64,000 nt of DNA from Chryseobacterium oleae (GTDB taxonomy: Bacteria > Bacteroidota > Bacteroidia > Flavobacteriales > Weeksellaceae). The stretch spans positions 740,168 to 804,167 of the forward strand of contig NZ_FOVD01000002.1 of the NCBI RefSeq assembly GCF_900115055.1. The letters are read 5' to 3'. Made by a program: the position numbers and the translations under genes. The notes beneath the pieces are model-generated. The model worked only from the letters and a program-made list of their open reading frames with translations. It had not been told where the DNA came from and ran no database searches. Of the stretch, positions 45,158 to 53,960 are shown one piece after another (within the stretch, counting starts at the first letter, position 1; every line of letters starts with the position of its first letter).

Positions 45158-46687
45158 ATGAACAACGGTATTATCATATTAGATTTCGGATCACAGTACA
45201 ACCAGCTTATCGGAAGAAGAATCCGTGAGATGGGGGTATATTCTGAAATCCTTCCTTTCAATACACCTTTACAGGATATTTTAGCAAAACAGCCAAAAGG
45301 AATCATCCTTTCCGGTGGACCAAGTTCTGTGAATGCAGAAAATGCTCACCTGGTAGAAAAAGAGCTGTATGAGCAAGGGATTCCTGTGCTGGGAATTTGT
45401 TATGGAATGCAGCTTACCGCTCATCTTTTAGGCGGAAAAGTAAACAAAGGGGAAAAAGGAGAGTACGGAAAAGCGCACCTGGATATCATCAAAGAAAATG
45501 CTTTGTTAAAAGGCGTTACTCAGAATTCTATCGTATGGATGAGTCACTTTGACGAAGTAGGAGAACTGCCTGCAGGTTTTGAATTAAACGCAAAATCAGG
45601 AGTTATTGCTTCTATTTCCAATGAAGACAGAAAAATCTATTGCGTGCAGTTCCACCCGGAAGTTTCTCATACAGAAGAAGGTGGAAAGATGCTTGAAAAC
45701 TTTGTTTTTGCCATCTGTGATGCTGAGAAAAACTGGAAACTGACGAACTATATCGAAAAAACAGTTGAAGAAATCCGTGAAAAAGTAGGAGACAGCAGAG
45801 TGATTCTGGGTCTTTCAGGAGGAGTTGACTCTTCTGTAGCGGCGGTTTTAATTCACAAAGCGATCGGTGATCAGCTGACATGTATCTTCGTGGATACAGG
45901 TTTATTGAGAAAAGAAGAAGGCCAGAAAGTAATGGACAACTATGGAGAGCATTTCCATATGAACATTAAAATGGTTGATGCTAAAGAAAGATTCCTTTCA
46001 AAACTGGCCGGAGTAGACGATCCGGAACAAAAAAGAAAGATCATCGGAAACGAATTTATTCACGTTTTTGATGAAGAATCCCATAAAATTGAAGGCGCTA
46101 AATTCTTAGCTCAGGGAACCATTTATCCGGACGTTATCGAGAGCCAGTCTGTAAACGGACCCTCTGCAGTGATCAAGTCTCACCACAATGTAGGAGGACT
46201 TCCTGAAGATATGGAATTCGAATTGTTAGAGCCGCTAAGAGAGCTTTTCAAGGATGAAGTAAGAAAAGTAGGTGAGGAATTAGGTATTCCGCATCATTTG
46301 GTGCACAGACACCCTTTCCCGGGTCCTGGATTAGGGATCAGAGTATTGGGCGCTGTAGATGCTGAAAAAGTGAAAATTCTTCAGGAAGCTGATGATATTT
46401 TCATTGAAGAATTATACAAAAATGACCTTTACGAAAAAGTATCTCAGGCTTTCGTAGTGCTTCTTCCTGTAAAATCAGTAGGAGTAATGGGAGATGAGAG
46501 AACTTATGAATACACGGCTGTAGTTCGTTCTGCCAACACCATCGACTTTATGACGGCAACGTGGAGCAGACTTCCATACGAGTTTTTGGATACCGTATCC
46601 AGCAGAATCATCAACGAAGTAAGAGGAATCAACAGAGTAGCTTACGATATTTCAAGCAAGCCGCCTGCAACGATTGAGTGGGAATAA
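45158..46687 (+). CDS. guaA: GMP synthase (glutamine-hydrolysing)
   Basis: It aminates XMP to GMP. The 509 residues contain a class I glutamine amidotransferase with Cys in VLGICYGMQL (about 80) and His/Glu in QFHPEVSHTEEG (about 166-177). The ATP pyrophosphatase P-loop is LGLSGGVDSSV (about 216-226). The dimerisation domain ends with RVAYDISSKPPATIEWE, the family C-terminus. It continues the purine gene run, but a terminator precedes it, so it may have its own promoter inside or near the mosaic fragment. Confidence 0.97.
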   Translation: MNNGIIILDFGSQYNQLIGRRIREMGVYSEILPFNTPLQDILAKQPKGIILSGGPSSVNAENAHLVEKELYEQGIPVLGICYGMQLTAHLLGGKVNKGEKGEYGKAHLDIIKENALLKGVTQNSIVWMSHFDEVGELPAGFELNAKSGVIASISNEDRKIYCVQFHPEVSHTEEGGKMLENFVFAICDAEKNWKLTNYIEKTVEEIREKVGDSRVILGLSGGVDSSVAAVLIHKAIGDQLTCIFVDTGLLRKEEGQKVMDNYGEHFHMNIKMVDAKERFLSKLAGVDDPEQKRKIIGNEFIHVFDEESHKIEGAKFLAQGTIYPDVIESQSVNGPSAVIKSHHNVGGLPEDMEFELLEPLRELFKDEVRKVGEELGIPHHLVHRHPFPGPGLGIRVLGAVDAEKVKILQEADDIFIEELYKNDLYEKVSQAFVVLLPVKSVGVMGDERTYEYTAVVRSANTIDFMTATWSRLPYEFLDTVSSRIINEVRGINRVAYDISSKPPATIEWE

Positions 46688-46710
46688 TCTCACTTTACTT
46701 CTTTAAAATA

Positions 46711-46749
46711 AAAAAATCCTGTTTATATCTTTATAAGCAGGATTTTTTG
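46711..46749 (+). terminator. Terminator of guaA
   Basis: AAAATCCTGTTTAT pairs with ATAAGCAGGATTTT (one G-U) around ATCTTT, with a T6 tail. Confidence 0.9.
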
Positions 46750-46795
46750 TTAGTGTTAAATGATATTCCTATTTGTTGTGTCTATTATCAGCGAT

Positions 46796-46821
46796 GTCAC
46801 ACTGAGCGTAGTCGAAGTGTG
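46796..46821. repeat. Small palindromic repeat CACACTGAGCG...AGTGTG
   Basis: CACACT (46798-46803) and AGTGTG (46816-46821) enclose GAGCGTAGTCGA. This resembles a TGAGCG.AGTCGAAG palindrome that is widely dispersed in bacterial intergenic DNA. Confidence 0.55.
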
Positions 46822-46944
46822 TTTGAGTATGCGCTGTTTAATATTGTAAGGTGTTTATGATCAGTAGATAAAGAAAAAATAAATTAAAAACTATTTATCT
46901 TCAGAATTATTATACATTTAAGACTCAAACTCATATTCCGGAAA

Positions 46945-47910
46945 ATGAAAATAAAACTTCTGCTTATAATGATCGGCCTTAGCTGGGCTTTAACGGGCTG
47001 TACAGCTTCCAATAAAAACATTTCGTCTGCTGACACCTATCCCTGGTTTCCTTTTTCATGGTATGCTGCGAAAATTTCAGGAAAGAATTTTGATAAAGTA
47101 GCCATGCTCGTTCCGGTGAAAGTGAATGATTTAAATGCTGATTTTACTCTACAATTCGACCTTGGAAGCGATGCAACTCTGGTGTACGGAAATACAATAG
47201 ACAGCTATTACAAAGAAAGTGAAATCAAGAACTTCCTCATAGAAAGTTCGAAATCTACAGATAACGGAGGGAAAAATGTATACAAGACAAAAGGATTGAT
47301 CTATCATTTAGGAAAACTGTCAAAAGATAATCTGTTCTATAAAGAAGGTTACGGGGATAAAATCGCCAAAGATTCATTGTTTACGAAGAAACCAAAACAT
47401 ATCGGAACTTTAGGCGCTGATGTTTTTAATAATAAAATCCTGATCATCGATTATCCTAACAAAAGAATGTGTGTCCTTGATTCTTTGGACAATCATTGGA
47501 AGAAAGTGACCACGTTTGTAGATGTCAAATCCAATAATGGCAGACTCCATATTCCACTGACTATTGCAGGGAAAACCCATTGGTTTTTATTCGATACCGG
47601 AGCCAGCTTATTTCCGATCAATACCAATAAAGAACTCTGGACTTCACTGGTAGATCAAACCGCTAAAACAGATACGATTATAGCCAATTCTTGGGGTGAG
47701 AAAGTGAAATTTTATGGAAGACCGATCAAAGAAAAAGTATATCTGGGAAAAAGAAAACTGGAAAATGATTATGCCTGGTATAATGACAACAAAAGACTTC
47801 AGGAATTCAATACCACCGAGAATGTAGACGGTCTCACCGGAAATGCATTTTTTGTCAATAATATTATTGTCCTTGATTTTAAAAATAAGAAGTTTGGGGT
47901 AGTGAACTAA
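46945..47910 (+). CDS. Two-lobed retropepsin/pepsin-like lipoprotein
   Basis: This 321-residue protein has a lipobox (ALTGC, Cys19). Two similar halves follow. The first has MLVPVKVNDLNADFTLQFDLGSDATLVYG (Asp in D-L-G-S) and closes with IGTLGADVFNNKILIIDYPNKRMCV. The second has LHIPLTIAGKTHWFLFDTGASLFPI (Asp in D-T-G-A) and closes with GLTGNAFFVNNIIVLDFKNKKFGV. Each half matches the aspartyl-protease lobe pattern: strand, F.(F)D.G, then hydrophobic-Gly and a final strand pair. One protein thus carries both lobes, as in pepsin. The DLG of lobe 1 departs from D-T/S-G. It may be a protease or a binding protein; substrate unknown. Confidence 0.65.
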   Translation: MKIKLLLIMIGLSWALTGCTASNKNISSADTYPWFPFSWYAAKISGKNFDKVAMLVPVKVNDLNADFTLQFDLGSDATLVYGNTIDSYYKESEIKNFLIESSKSTDNGGKNVYKTKGLIYHLGKLSKDNLFYKEGYGDKIAKDSLFTKKPKHIGTLGADVFNNKILIIDYPNKRMCVLDSLDNHWKKVTTFVDVKSNNGRLHIPLTIAGKTHWFLFDTGASLFPINTNKELWTSLVDQTAKTDTIIANSWGEKVKFYGRPIKEKVYLGKRKLENDYAWYNDNKRLQEFNTTENVDGLTGNAFFVNNIIVLDFKNKKFGVVN

Positions 47911-47946
47911 AATAGAACTTATTAATACTACATAATTTCCTTTTCA

Positions 47947-48330
47947 TTAGGTTACATTATAAAAGTAAAAATCATCAGCAGAAAAATTGTCTAAATCCCT
48001 CATGTAATCAAAATAAGTATTATAAATCTCCGGATCTACTGATAAGCACTGGTCATCTAACGTACTGACCATAATATACTGTATATCATAGCTACTTAAG
48101 ATGGATTTTATTTGTTGAGAATATGTGTTTTCTAAAAAGATGATCGGGTAATTTAAATGAACATATCCTATAATCTTTTCTTCTGAACTTAAAACGCCGA
48201 ATTTTTCTGCATTTATTTCAATATCAACATGATAATTCAAAGACAAAGCATCTACTACTGATTCGAAATCAGAGTGCTTCCAATTTGTATTTGAGTTGAT
48301 TGCTTCCTGTATGTTTTGAGTAATATCCAC
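47947..48330 (-). CDS. Uncharacterised acidic 127-residue protein
   Basis: I do not recognise this protein. It has no signal peptide or membrane segment, so it is probably cytosolic. It is acidic and rich in Asp, Asn, Ser and Tyr, with an alternating hydrophobic pattern suggesting a small alpha/beta domain (DIEINAEKFGVLSSEEKIIGYVHLNYPIIFL) and a Phe/Tyr/Asp-rich tail (DNFSADDFYFYNVT). Such size and acidity occur in contact-dependent immunity proteins, but no toxin gene is adjacent. It converges with the pepsin-like gene and diverges from the GNAT-nitrilase gene (88 bp). Real coding is supported by length and a clean start. Confidence 0.6.
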   Translation of the reverse strand: MDITQNIQEAINSNTNWKHSDFESVVDALSLNYHVDIEINAEKFGVLSSEEKIIGYVHLNYPIIFLENTYSQQIKSILSSYDIQYIMVSTLDDQCLSVDPEIYNTYFDYMRDLDNFSADDFYFYNVT

Positions 48331-48418
48331 TGTTAAATTAATTTAAATGATTGTGAACTGCTTTCCTTTAAGGATTTAAGTTAAATTTTTTCACTAAATT
48401 TAAGTAAAATTACGTCAA

Positions 48419-49927
48419 ATGCAAATAGAAACAAGAGCCCTGAGTCTTCAGGATTATGATGAACTGGTAATAACAATGAAACGCGCTTACCCGCAGATGT
48501 CCGAATCTATTTGGTCTAAAAAAAGCATAGAAAAACTCACCAGGATATTTCCTAAAGGCCAGATCTGCATCACGGTAGACGGAAAACTGGCCGCTGTGGC
48601 ACTCTCCATTATTGTGAATTATGACGAATTCGGAGACGACCACACCTATGTGGATATTACCGGAAATTATACATTCAATACCCATCTTTCCACGGGAAAT
48701 GTTCTTTATGGAATCGAGGTTTTTGTAGATCCTGAGTTTCGTGAGCTGCGTCTGGGAAGAAGACTGTATGATGCAAGAAAAGAATTGTGCGAACTGCTTA
48801 ATCTAAAATCGATTATTCTGGGCGGAAGAATCCCGAACTACCATAAATACAGCGATGAACTTTCCCCGAGAGAATACATCAGAAGAGTAAGAGACAAGGA
48901 AATCTATGATCCTGTGTTGTCTTTCCAGCTTTCCAATAACTTCCTGCCTATAAAGATCCTGAAAAAATACCTTCCGGAAGATGAATCATCGCTGGAAAAT
49001 GCCGTTTTGCTGCAGTGGAACAATATTTATTACAGCAAAAAACCCAATACCATGCAGGACAGTATCATCCGTTTAGGACTGGTACAGTGGCAGATGAGGC
49101 ATTTTAAAAACATCGATGCTTTTTATGAGCAGGTAGAGTTTTTTGTCAATGTGATGGGGGATTATAAATCGGACTTTGTTCTTTTCCCTGAGCTTTTCAA
49201 TACGCCGCTGCTGGCGCCTTTCAACAAGCTTTCAGAAAGAGATAGTATGATCGAATTGGCTAAATTAAGTGAAGACATCAAGAATAAAATTTCCGAATTG
49301 GCCATCAGCTACAATGTCAATATTATTTCCGGAAGTATGCCTGTTTTCGATCCTGATAATAATGATTTGTACAATGTAAGTTATCTGTTGCACCGTGACG
49401 GCCGTATTGATGAATACCGAAAGATCCACATCACGCCGAATGAAAGAAAATATTACGGAATGAAAGGCGGAAACGAGATCAGAGTGTTCGATACAGATTG
49501 CGGAAAAATAGGTCTTGTGATCTGTTACGACGTGGAATTTCCAGAACTGCCAAGGATTTTGGCCGATCAGGGAATGAAAATCCTCTTTGTACCTTACCTT
49601 ACCGATACACAGAATGCTTACATCAGAGTACGTCATTGTGCCGCTGCGAGAGCTATCGAAAATGAATGCTACGTCGCTATTGCCGGCTGTGTAGGAAACC
49701 TTCCGGGTGTGAATAATATGGACATCCAGTTTGGGCAGGCTGCCGTGTTTACGCCTTCAGATTTTGCTTTTCCATCCAATGCGGTGAAAGGAGAGGCTAC
49801 TCCGAATACGGAAATGACCCTTATCGTAGACGTAGACCTTAATCTGCTGAAAGATCTTCATCATAACGGCTCCGTTCAGGTGATGAATGACCGTAGAAAA
49901 GATCTCTATGAAACCTATCTTAAGTAA
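48419..49927 (+). CDS. GNAT acetyltransferase / carbon-nitrogen hydrolase fusion
   Basis: This 502-residue bifunctional protein has an N-terminal GNAT domain (about 1-170) with an acetyl-CoA loop near RELRLGRRLYDARKEL (about 108-123). A linker leads to a nitrilase-superfamily domain (about 215-500). The nitrilase triad is complete: Glu258 (LFPELF), Lys335 (YRKIHITP) and Cys369 (GLVICYDVEFPE). Such fusions occur in Bacteroidota and related phyla. The substrate is not known, but a pathway that acylates and then hydrolyses an amide is plausible (inference). It is transcribed alone; no terminator is seen, and repeats follow its stop codon. Confidence 0.92.
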   Translation: MQIETRALSLQDYDELVITMKRAYPQMSESIWSKKSIEKLTRIFPKGQICITVDGKLAAVALSIIVNYDEFGDDHTYVDITGNYTFNTHLSTGNVLYGIEVFVDPEFRELRLGRRLYDARKELCELLNLKSIILGGRIPNYHKYSDELSPREYIRRVRDKEIYDPVLSFQLSNNFLPIKILKKYLPEDESSLENAVLLQWNNIYYSKKPNTMQDSIIRLGLVQWQMRHFKNIDAFYEQVEFFVNVMGDYKSDFVLFPELFNTPLLAPFNKLSERDSMIELAKLSEDIKNKISELAISYNVNIISGSMPVFDPDNNDLYNVSYLLHRDGRIDEYRKIHITPNERKYYGMKGGNEIRVFDTDCGKIGLVICYDVEFPELPRILADQGMKILFVPYLTDTQNAYIRVRHCAAARAIENECYVAIAGCVGNLPGVNNMDIQFGQAAVFTPSDFAFPSNAVKGEATPNTEMTLIVDVDLNLLKDLHHNGSVQVMNDRRKDLYETYLK

Positions 49928-50262
49928 TCTGAGTTTGGGATAAGAATAAAGAATAAAGAATAAAGAATAAAGAATAAAGAATAAAGAGCAAAGAAAATTA
50001 GATCTCAGGGAAGAAAATTTAGATAGATAGCTTCCAGTATATTCAATAGGGTGGGCTTCATCCCAGCCTGAAAAATAGCGTATTGGAAATGTTATTTGTC
50101 TTTGTGAAAGCTTAAAGCTTTGATGTACTGGCCAGGTATTTCTGGATAGCTTCCAGTATATTCAATAGGGGCGGGCTTTAGCCCGCTTACAAGATATATG
50201 CGTTGCAAAAGGCTTTAGCCAAAACTTAGACACTAAGTAGTAAGAATAGTAGATTAAAATAA
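49928..50262. repeat. Spacer with AATAAAG tandem repeats and modular palindromes
   Basis: 49942-49990 is a tandem of AATAAAG heptamers. GATAGCTTCCAGTATATTCA occurs at 50026 and again at 50145 (119-bp offset). It leads each time into a GGGC palindrome: a degenerate GGGTGGGCTTCATCCCAGCC at 50050-50068 and the full GCGGGCTTTAGCCCGC at 50171-50186. AAAGGCTTTAGCCAAAACTT follows at about 50209. No gene is present. Confidence 0.75.
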
Positions 50263-50294
50263 AAAAATATCCTGTCACATGGCAGGATATTTTA
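50263..50294 (-). terminator. Terminator of the TPR/esterase gene
   Basis: AAATATCCTG / CAGGATATTT perfect stem with an 8-nt loop. The minus strand reads into TTTTTTTATTTT. Confidence 0.85.
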
Positions 50295-50305
50295 GTTTCA
50301 ACATT

Positions 50306-51982
50306 TTACACCTTAAAATGCAGCGAAGAAATCCAGATCTGTTCCCGGTCTCTGTTGTTCTCAAAGTTCCTGAGCATAAGCTTCCGGTCATATTTTATTT
50401 TTCCATTGAAATACAGTTTTCCATTGATAAAGACCTTTATTTTTTTATCAGGATTAATCATTTCCGGAGAAAGATTGAGTGAAAAAGATTGAATACAGGA
50501 TGTTTCGATCTTAAAAACCTGATCGGCATAAATAGCTTTTATCTTCCCTGACTTTCTTGGGAAATCAAAGGCATTTTTATTGACATTTTCCGTGATCAGA
50601 CTGTCATTCTTATCGTATTGCAGCCATTTTGTGATTTTAAAATTCAAAGCTTTGTGCCACCGGGCTTTGGGTTGGAGCGTATCAAGTTTCATATCAGAAA
50701 TCCAATCGATATTTCCATAGTTGTTATCATCATATTCCCAGGTTATTTCTTTAGGAAACGGATTCCTTCTGCGGCTTTTTAAATCATTGAAAACAGTCTG
50801 AACCGCCGGCTCCGATTCGTCAAACTGAGGAAACCAATGCGGAAAACCATTATAACGCTGTTCCTTATAATCAGCTTTGATGTCTTTCATCAGTTGGGTG
50901 AAAGCATCATTGGCATTCGGAGGATAATAATAATCCTGATCGGTAGAAAAATTAATAAAAGAACGGTTTTTTATATTTTCAATAAACGTTCCGCCCGTGA
51001 AGACTTTAGGAAAAGTATTAAATCCATAGAACCCAGCAAATGAGCCGGGCTGTTTCATAAGATATGAAAACGAACCTGTGGCTCCGTTGGAATGCCCGGA
51101 AATAAAGACTTTATTGTCATCTACATTGATGGTCTTTTTGATCTGTTTCAGCATTTCCGGAATCATAAAAAATCCATCATCGGGAGTCATCCAGTTGTAT
51201 TTTTTACCACCTTTCGGAAAAACCAGAATGACATGATTCAGATCTGCGTATTTCGTGTAAAACCTGTTCCATCCACCAAGATTTTCTGCGGGCATCTGAT
51301 AATCGCTAAGGACATTGTTGCGTACGGCGCCATGAAGAAAAAAGAGAACCGGATATTTATTGCCAGGATCATAATCTTTAGGAAGATGAACGAGATAGGA
51401 AGTGTTAGTGGAATCATTTACTTTAAATAAAACGGAATAATTCTGTTGCTTTTTCGGTAAATAAGGAGAAGAATTCTTTATTTGAGAATAGAGCTTAACT
51501 GCATTTTCATGTTCGTCAAAAGATAGAGCCTTTGTCCTGAAAAATTCATCCTGAATTTCCTTTAGGTCTTTATAGAAAAACTCTTTCTCTCTAACTGCAC
51601 TTTGCACAAGGGTTTTCCATCTGGGATCATCAAGTAAATTTTTATATTCACTTTTGGAAGATTCACCGATTACATAATCCCAGCCGGGATAGCCGTCTTC
51701 ATCAGCTTTCATTTTTGAAAGAGGGATAAGATATTTAAAAGCTTTATCTGTATTTTTTAATTCTGAGGCCAGAACCGAAGCTTTATAAAGTCCTGTTCCG
51801 TCAATGCTGTCTGGATAGATTTTGAAAGCACTTTCGTACAGATCCAATGCTTTTTGATAACCCGCTTCATCTTTGGCCTTCCACATCGTTTCCAATGCTT
51901 TTTGCGTCAAAGTTGAATAATTTTCCTGCCCGTTGACAAGAAGACAAACCAGAAATAAACTCAATGTTATATAATATCTCAT
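50306..51982 (-). CDS. Secreted alpha/beta-hydrolase esterase with N-terminal TPR-like region
   Basis: I take ATG 51982 (558 residues), which starts the signal peptide MRYYITLSLFLVCLLVNGQ; an in-frame ATG 24 bp upstream would add a poor N-terminus. Residues about 20-170 are helical and TPR-like (ALDLYESAFKIYPDSIDGTGLYKASVLASEL). The hydrolase domain has YPVLFFLHGAVRNN (oxyanion region, about 209-222) and the nucleophile elbow GHSNGATG (about 296-303). The arrangement resembles secreted feruloyl-esterase/PHB-depolymerase-type enzymes. A late His is in GFPHWFPQF. An AraC gene on the same strand lies about 70 bp upstream. The substrate is unknown. Confidence 0.82.
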   Translation of the reverse strand: MRYYITLSLFLVCLLVNGQENYSTLTQKALETMWKAKDEAGYQKALDLYESAFKIYPDSIDGTGLYKASVLASELKNTDKAFKYLIPLSKMKADEDGYPGWDYVIGESSKSEYKNLLDDPRWKTLVQSAVREKEFFYKDLKEIQDEFFRTKALSFDEHENAVKLYSQIKNSSPYLPKKQQNYSVLFKVNDSTNTSYLVHLPKDYDPGNKYPVLFFLHGAVRNNVLSDYQMPAENLGGWNRFYTKYADLNHVILVFPKGGKKYNWMTPDDGFFMIPEMLKQIKKTINVDDNKVFISGHSNGATGSFSYLMKQPGSFAGFYGFNTFPKVFTGGTFIENIKNRSFINFSTDQDYYYPPNANDAFTQLMKDIKADYKEQRYNGFPHWFPQFDESEPAVQTVFNDLKSRRRNPFPKEITWEYDDNNYGNIDWISDMKLDTLQPKARWHKALNFKITKWLQYDKNDSLITENVNKNAFDFPRKSGKIKAIYADQVFKIETSCIQSFSLNLSPEMINPDKKIKVFINGKLYFNGKIKYDRKLMLRNFENNRDREQIWISSLHFKV

Positions 51983-52055
51983 ACCATCTAAAATTCGATG
52001 AGACAAAGCTATTCATCAAAGACGGTTAAAAATTGTAAAAATGGAACATTTCGTA

Positions 52056-52868
52056 TTATGGCTGCAAACACCAGAAGGTATCCTGATTTCCAAGGATTGT
52101 ACCCTTATCGAAAAAGCTTTTGGGTGAATTCTCTGTGAAATTTTTATAGGCTTTGTTAAAATGAGACTGGTCGTTGTAATTGAATTCATGGGCCAGTTCC
52201 GTGAAATTTCTGTCTGGATTTTCAAAGAGTTTTTCGTTGACGGTTTTTCTGAAAAGAACAATTTCATGGAATTTTTTTACCGAAACCCCTAAATGAGCCT
52301 GAAAATTTCTGTTCAGATGCTGCCTGCTTATGCCCAAAGTATCGGAAAGTTTTGCAACCGTAAAATTGTCACACTGGCTGAAAATATATTGAATGGATTG
52401 CTCAAGGATAGTATTTTCAAACCTTTTAAATCGCTTTTCCAAGTAACTATCCAGCAGATTGGTGAAGGCTTCCGGATCTTCTGTTGAAAAAAGTATATTC
52501 AGTTCTTGTTGGCTGAAAAACTCAAAATTTGTGATATAATCGGCAAAATTCAACTTTCTGTAAAACTGTTGGATTCCCAGAGGATGAAATACAACAACAA
52601 TTCTATGCACTTTCCCCGATTGTATGATATGGAGTATTTTTTCTCTGATGGGCGTAAAGATCTGCAATGCAGTGGCAGCTTCATGGAAAGCAACGTGTCC
52701 TTTTTCTTTCTGGATATGGGATTTATAAAGAGAAATCGTATTGTTGAAATGAGGGAAACATTGGAATTCACTGGTCTCATTATCCGGTTTTATATCCAGA
52801 TAATAATAATCAACATAGGGCTTGATCAATGAACTTTTAGGTTTGAAAGTTTCAAATGTATTATTCAT
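52056..52868 (-). CDS. AraC-family regulator with DUF6597-like N-domain
   Basis: This 270-residue regulator has an N-terminal domain beginning FKPKSSLIKPYVDYYYLDI, typical of the sensing domain seen in this AraC subgroup. The C-terminal double HTH is FTVAKLSDTLGISRQHLNRNFQAHLGVSVKKF (about 166-197) and FTELAHEFNYNDQSHFNKAYKNFTENSPKSFF (about 220-251). Its stop is about 70 bp from the esterase start on the same strand, so it may control or be co-transcribed with the esterase. The ligand is unknown. Confidence 0.9.
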   Translation of the reverse strand: MNNTFETFKPKSSLIKPYVDYYYLDIKPDNETSEFQCFPHFNNTISLYKSHIQKEKGHVAFHEAATALQIFTPIREKILHIIQSGKVHRIVVVFHPLGIQQFYRKLNFADYITNFEFFSQQELNILFSTEDPEAFTNLLDSYLEKRFKRFENTILEQSIQYIFSQCDNFTVAKLSDTLGISRQHLNRNFQAHLGVSVKKFHEIVLFRKTVNEKLFENPDRNFTELAHEFNYNDQSHFNKAYKNFTENSPKSFFDKGTILGNQDTFWCLQP

Positions 52869-52940
52869 TGTCTATGATTTGTGTTTTTTCTCATTTCAGG
52901 TTCAATGTAAACAATCTAATGATTTTTATCCTGCAAAAAT

Positions 52941-52968
52941 AAAAAAGAGCAGATGTTTTTCTGCTCTT
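52941..52968 (-). terminator. Terminator of the Cys-rich peptide gene
   Basis: GAGCAG / CTGCTC stem around an 8-nt loop. The minus strand continues into TTTTTTATTTTT. It lies about 25 bp past the peptide's stop. Confidence 0.8.
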
Positions 52969-52990
52969 TACTGAATATTTCTTCAAATTT

Positions 52991-53155
52991 TTATGCCAGC
53001 TGAGGACATACCACAGCCGGGCAGATCAGTCTTGGGCATCTTGGTCTTCCGTCATCCGGGCAGCATTTGTTGGAGCAGTTACCAATAACGATACCGCTAC
53101 CTGAAATTCCTTTTAATTGTTCTCTTGAAAGTTTGCTGTTACGTAAATTTTTCAT
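52991..53155 (-). CDS. Cys-rich peptide with a double-glycine-type leader (bacteriocin-like)
   Basis: A 54-residue ORF starts MKNLRNSKLSREQLKGISGS and ends with a Cys/Pro-rich core containing six Cys (positions 27, 31, 32, 40, 45, 50). The LSREQLKGISG stretch matches the leader of class II bacteriocin/ComC-type precursors (LSxxELxxIxGG), with Gly-Ser at the expected cleavage site. Flavobacteria carry many such short peptides annotated as bacteriocin-like. It has its own terminator. No C39 peptidase/ABC exporter is nearby, so processing would depend on genes elsewhere. Whether it is an antimicrobial, a signal or a modified peptide is unknown. Confidence 0.75.
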   Translation of the reverse strand: MKNLRNSKLSREQLKGISGSGIVIGNCSNKCCPDDGRPRCPRLICPAVVCPQLA

Positions 53156-53359
53156 TTTGTAAAATTTTATGGGTTAGTTGGTACTTTGTTAAGGATAAAG
53201 ATAAAAAAATCCTTTTACATAATTGTGTGAGTGAATTTTTTTCATTTTTATTTATTTTATTTTCTGGGCTTTACGAAAAAAAATCAAAGAAGAATGCTAT
53301 TTTTTTTTCAGGATATTCATGAAATTACTATCTTCACTGATCAATTTAAATATAATATA

Positions 53360-53563
53360 ATGACAGGAACAGTAAAATGGTTTAACGAAACAAAAGGTTT
53401 TGGTTTTATTACACCAGACGGAGGCGGAAACGATATTTTTTGCCATCATTCAGCCATTCAGTCTTCAGGCCTTAGAACTTTGAAAGAAGGACAGGCAGTA
53501 GAATTTGATATTAAAGAAGGTAAAAAAGGACCTGAAGCAGACAATGTTAAAGTAGTAGGATAA
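53360..53563 (+). CDS. Cold-shock domain protein
   Basis: This 67-residue single cold-shock domain binds single-stranded RNA or DNA. RNP1 is KGFGFITPD (about 12-20) and RNP2 is [10 protein letters not shown] (about 24-33, the family's DIFVHxSAI with Cys-His). I take ATG 53360 ([10 protein letters not shown]), the universal CSP start; a longer frame upstream (from 53231) lacks similarity and lies in the leader. The ~200-bp leader toward the divergent Cys-rich peptide gene is AT-rich and may carry thermoregulatory structure. Confidence 0.95.
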   Translation: MTGTVKWFNETKGFGFITPDGGGNDIFCHHSAIQSSGLRTLKEGQAVEFDIKEGKKGPEADNVKVVG

Positions 53564-53589
53564 TAACTTATTAAGATATTGTTTAAAAT

Positions 53590-53617
53590 AAAGCTGCCAT
53601 TTCAGGCGGCTTTTTTT
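53590..53617 (+). terminator. Terminator of the cold-shock gene
   Basis: AAGCTGCC pairs with GGCGGCTT across ATTTCA (one G-U), followed by T7. Confidence 0.85.
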
Positions 53618-53960
53618 GTGGATTTTGGGTTGTAAAAAAGGATCAGGCTCATTTTTTAGCCTTAAAATCCTATAATTAAAATCTGCTGAGAAAACTCACC
53701 CATAACGTGACGATTTAACCCAAAATAGGATGCAGTCCTATCAGATTCCCAAGTCACTCGGTTCTATACTCCATTAATCTTTTCTCTCGCAGATTACACA
53801 GATAGAGCAGATTAAAAAAAGTTTTAAAAGCTTATTATTTAAAGCCAGATCAAAATACAATTCTATATCTGCTTCATTCTAAGATTTACCGTTCAAATAA
53901 AAATTAAAATAGCAATAGGAACAATTTTTGGAGTAATTTGCACCAACTATTGAGAAACAT
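53618..53960. other. Spacer with modular repeat fragments
   Basis: 343 bp with no gene. GACGATTTAACC (53709-53720), the ATAGGA/TCCTAT dyad (53725-53741) and an inverted copy of the CTGCTCC.ATCTGC..GATCTGCGAGA module (about 53783-53812) are present. The final 100 bp are AT-rich and should contain the promoter of the ABC1 kinase gene. Confidence 0.6.

Noticed and set aside
53231..53359. N-terminal extension of the cold-shock protein
   Set aside because: Cold-shock proteins start with M.GTVKWF; the extension is AT-rich leader sequence without similarity.
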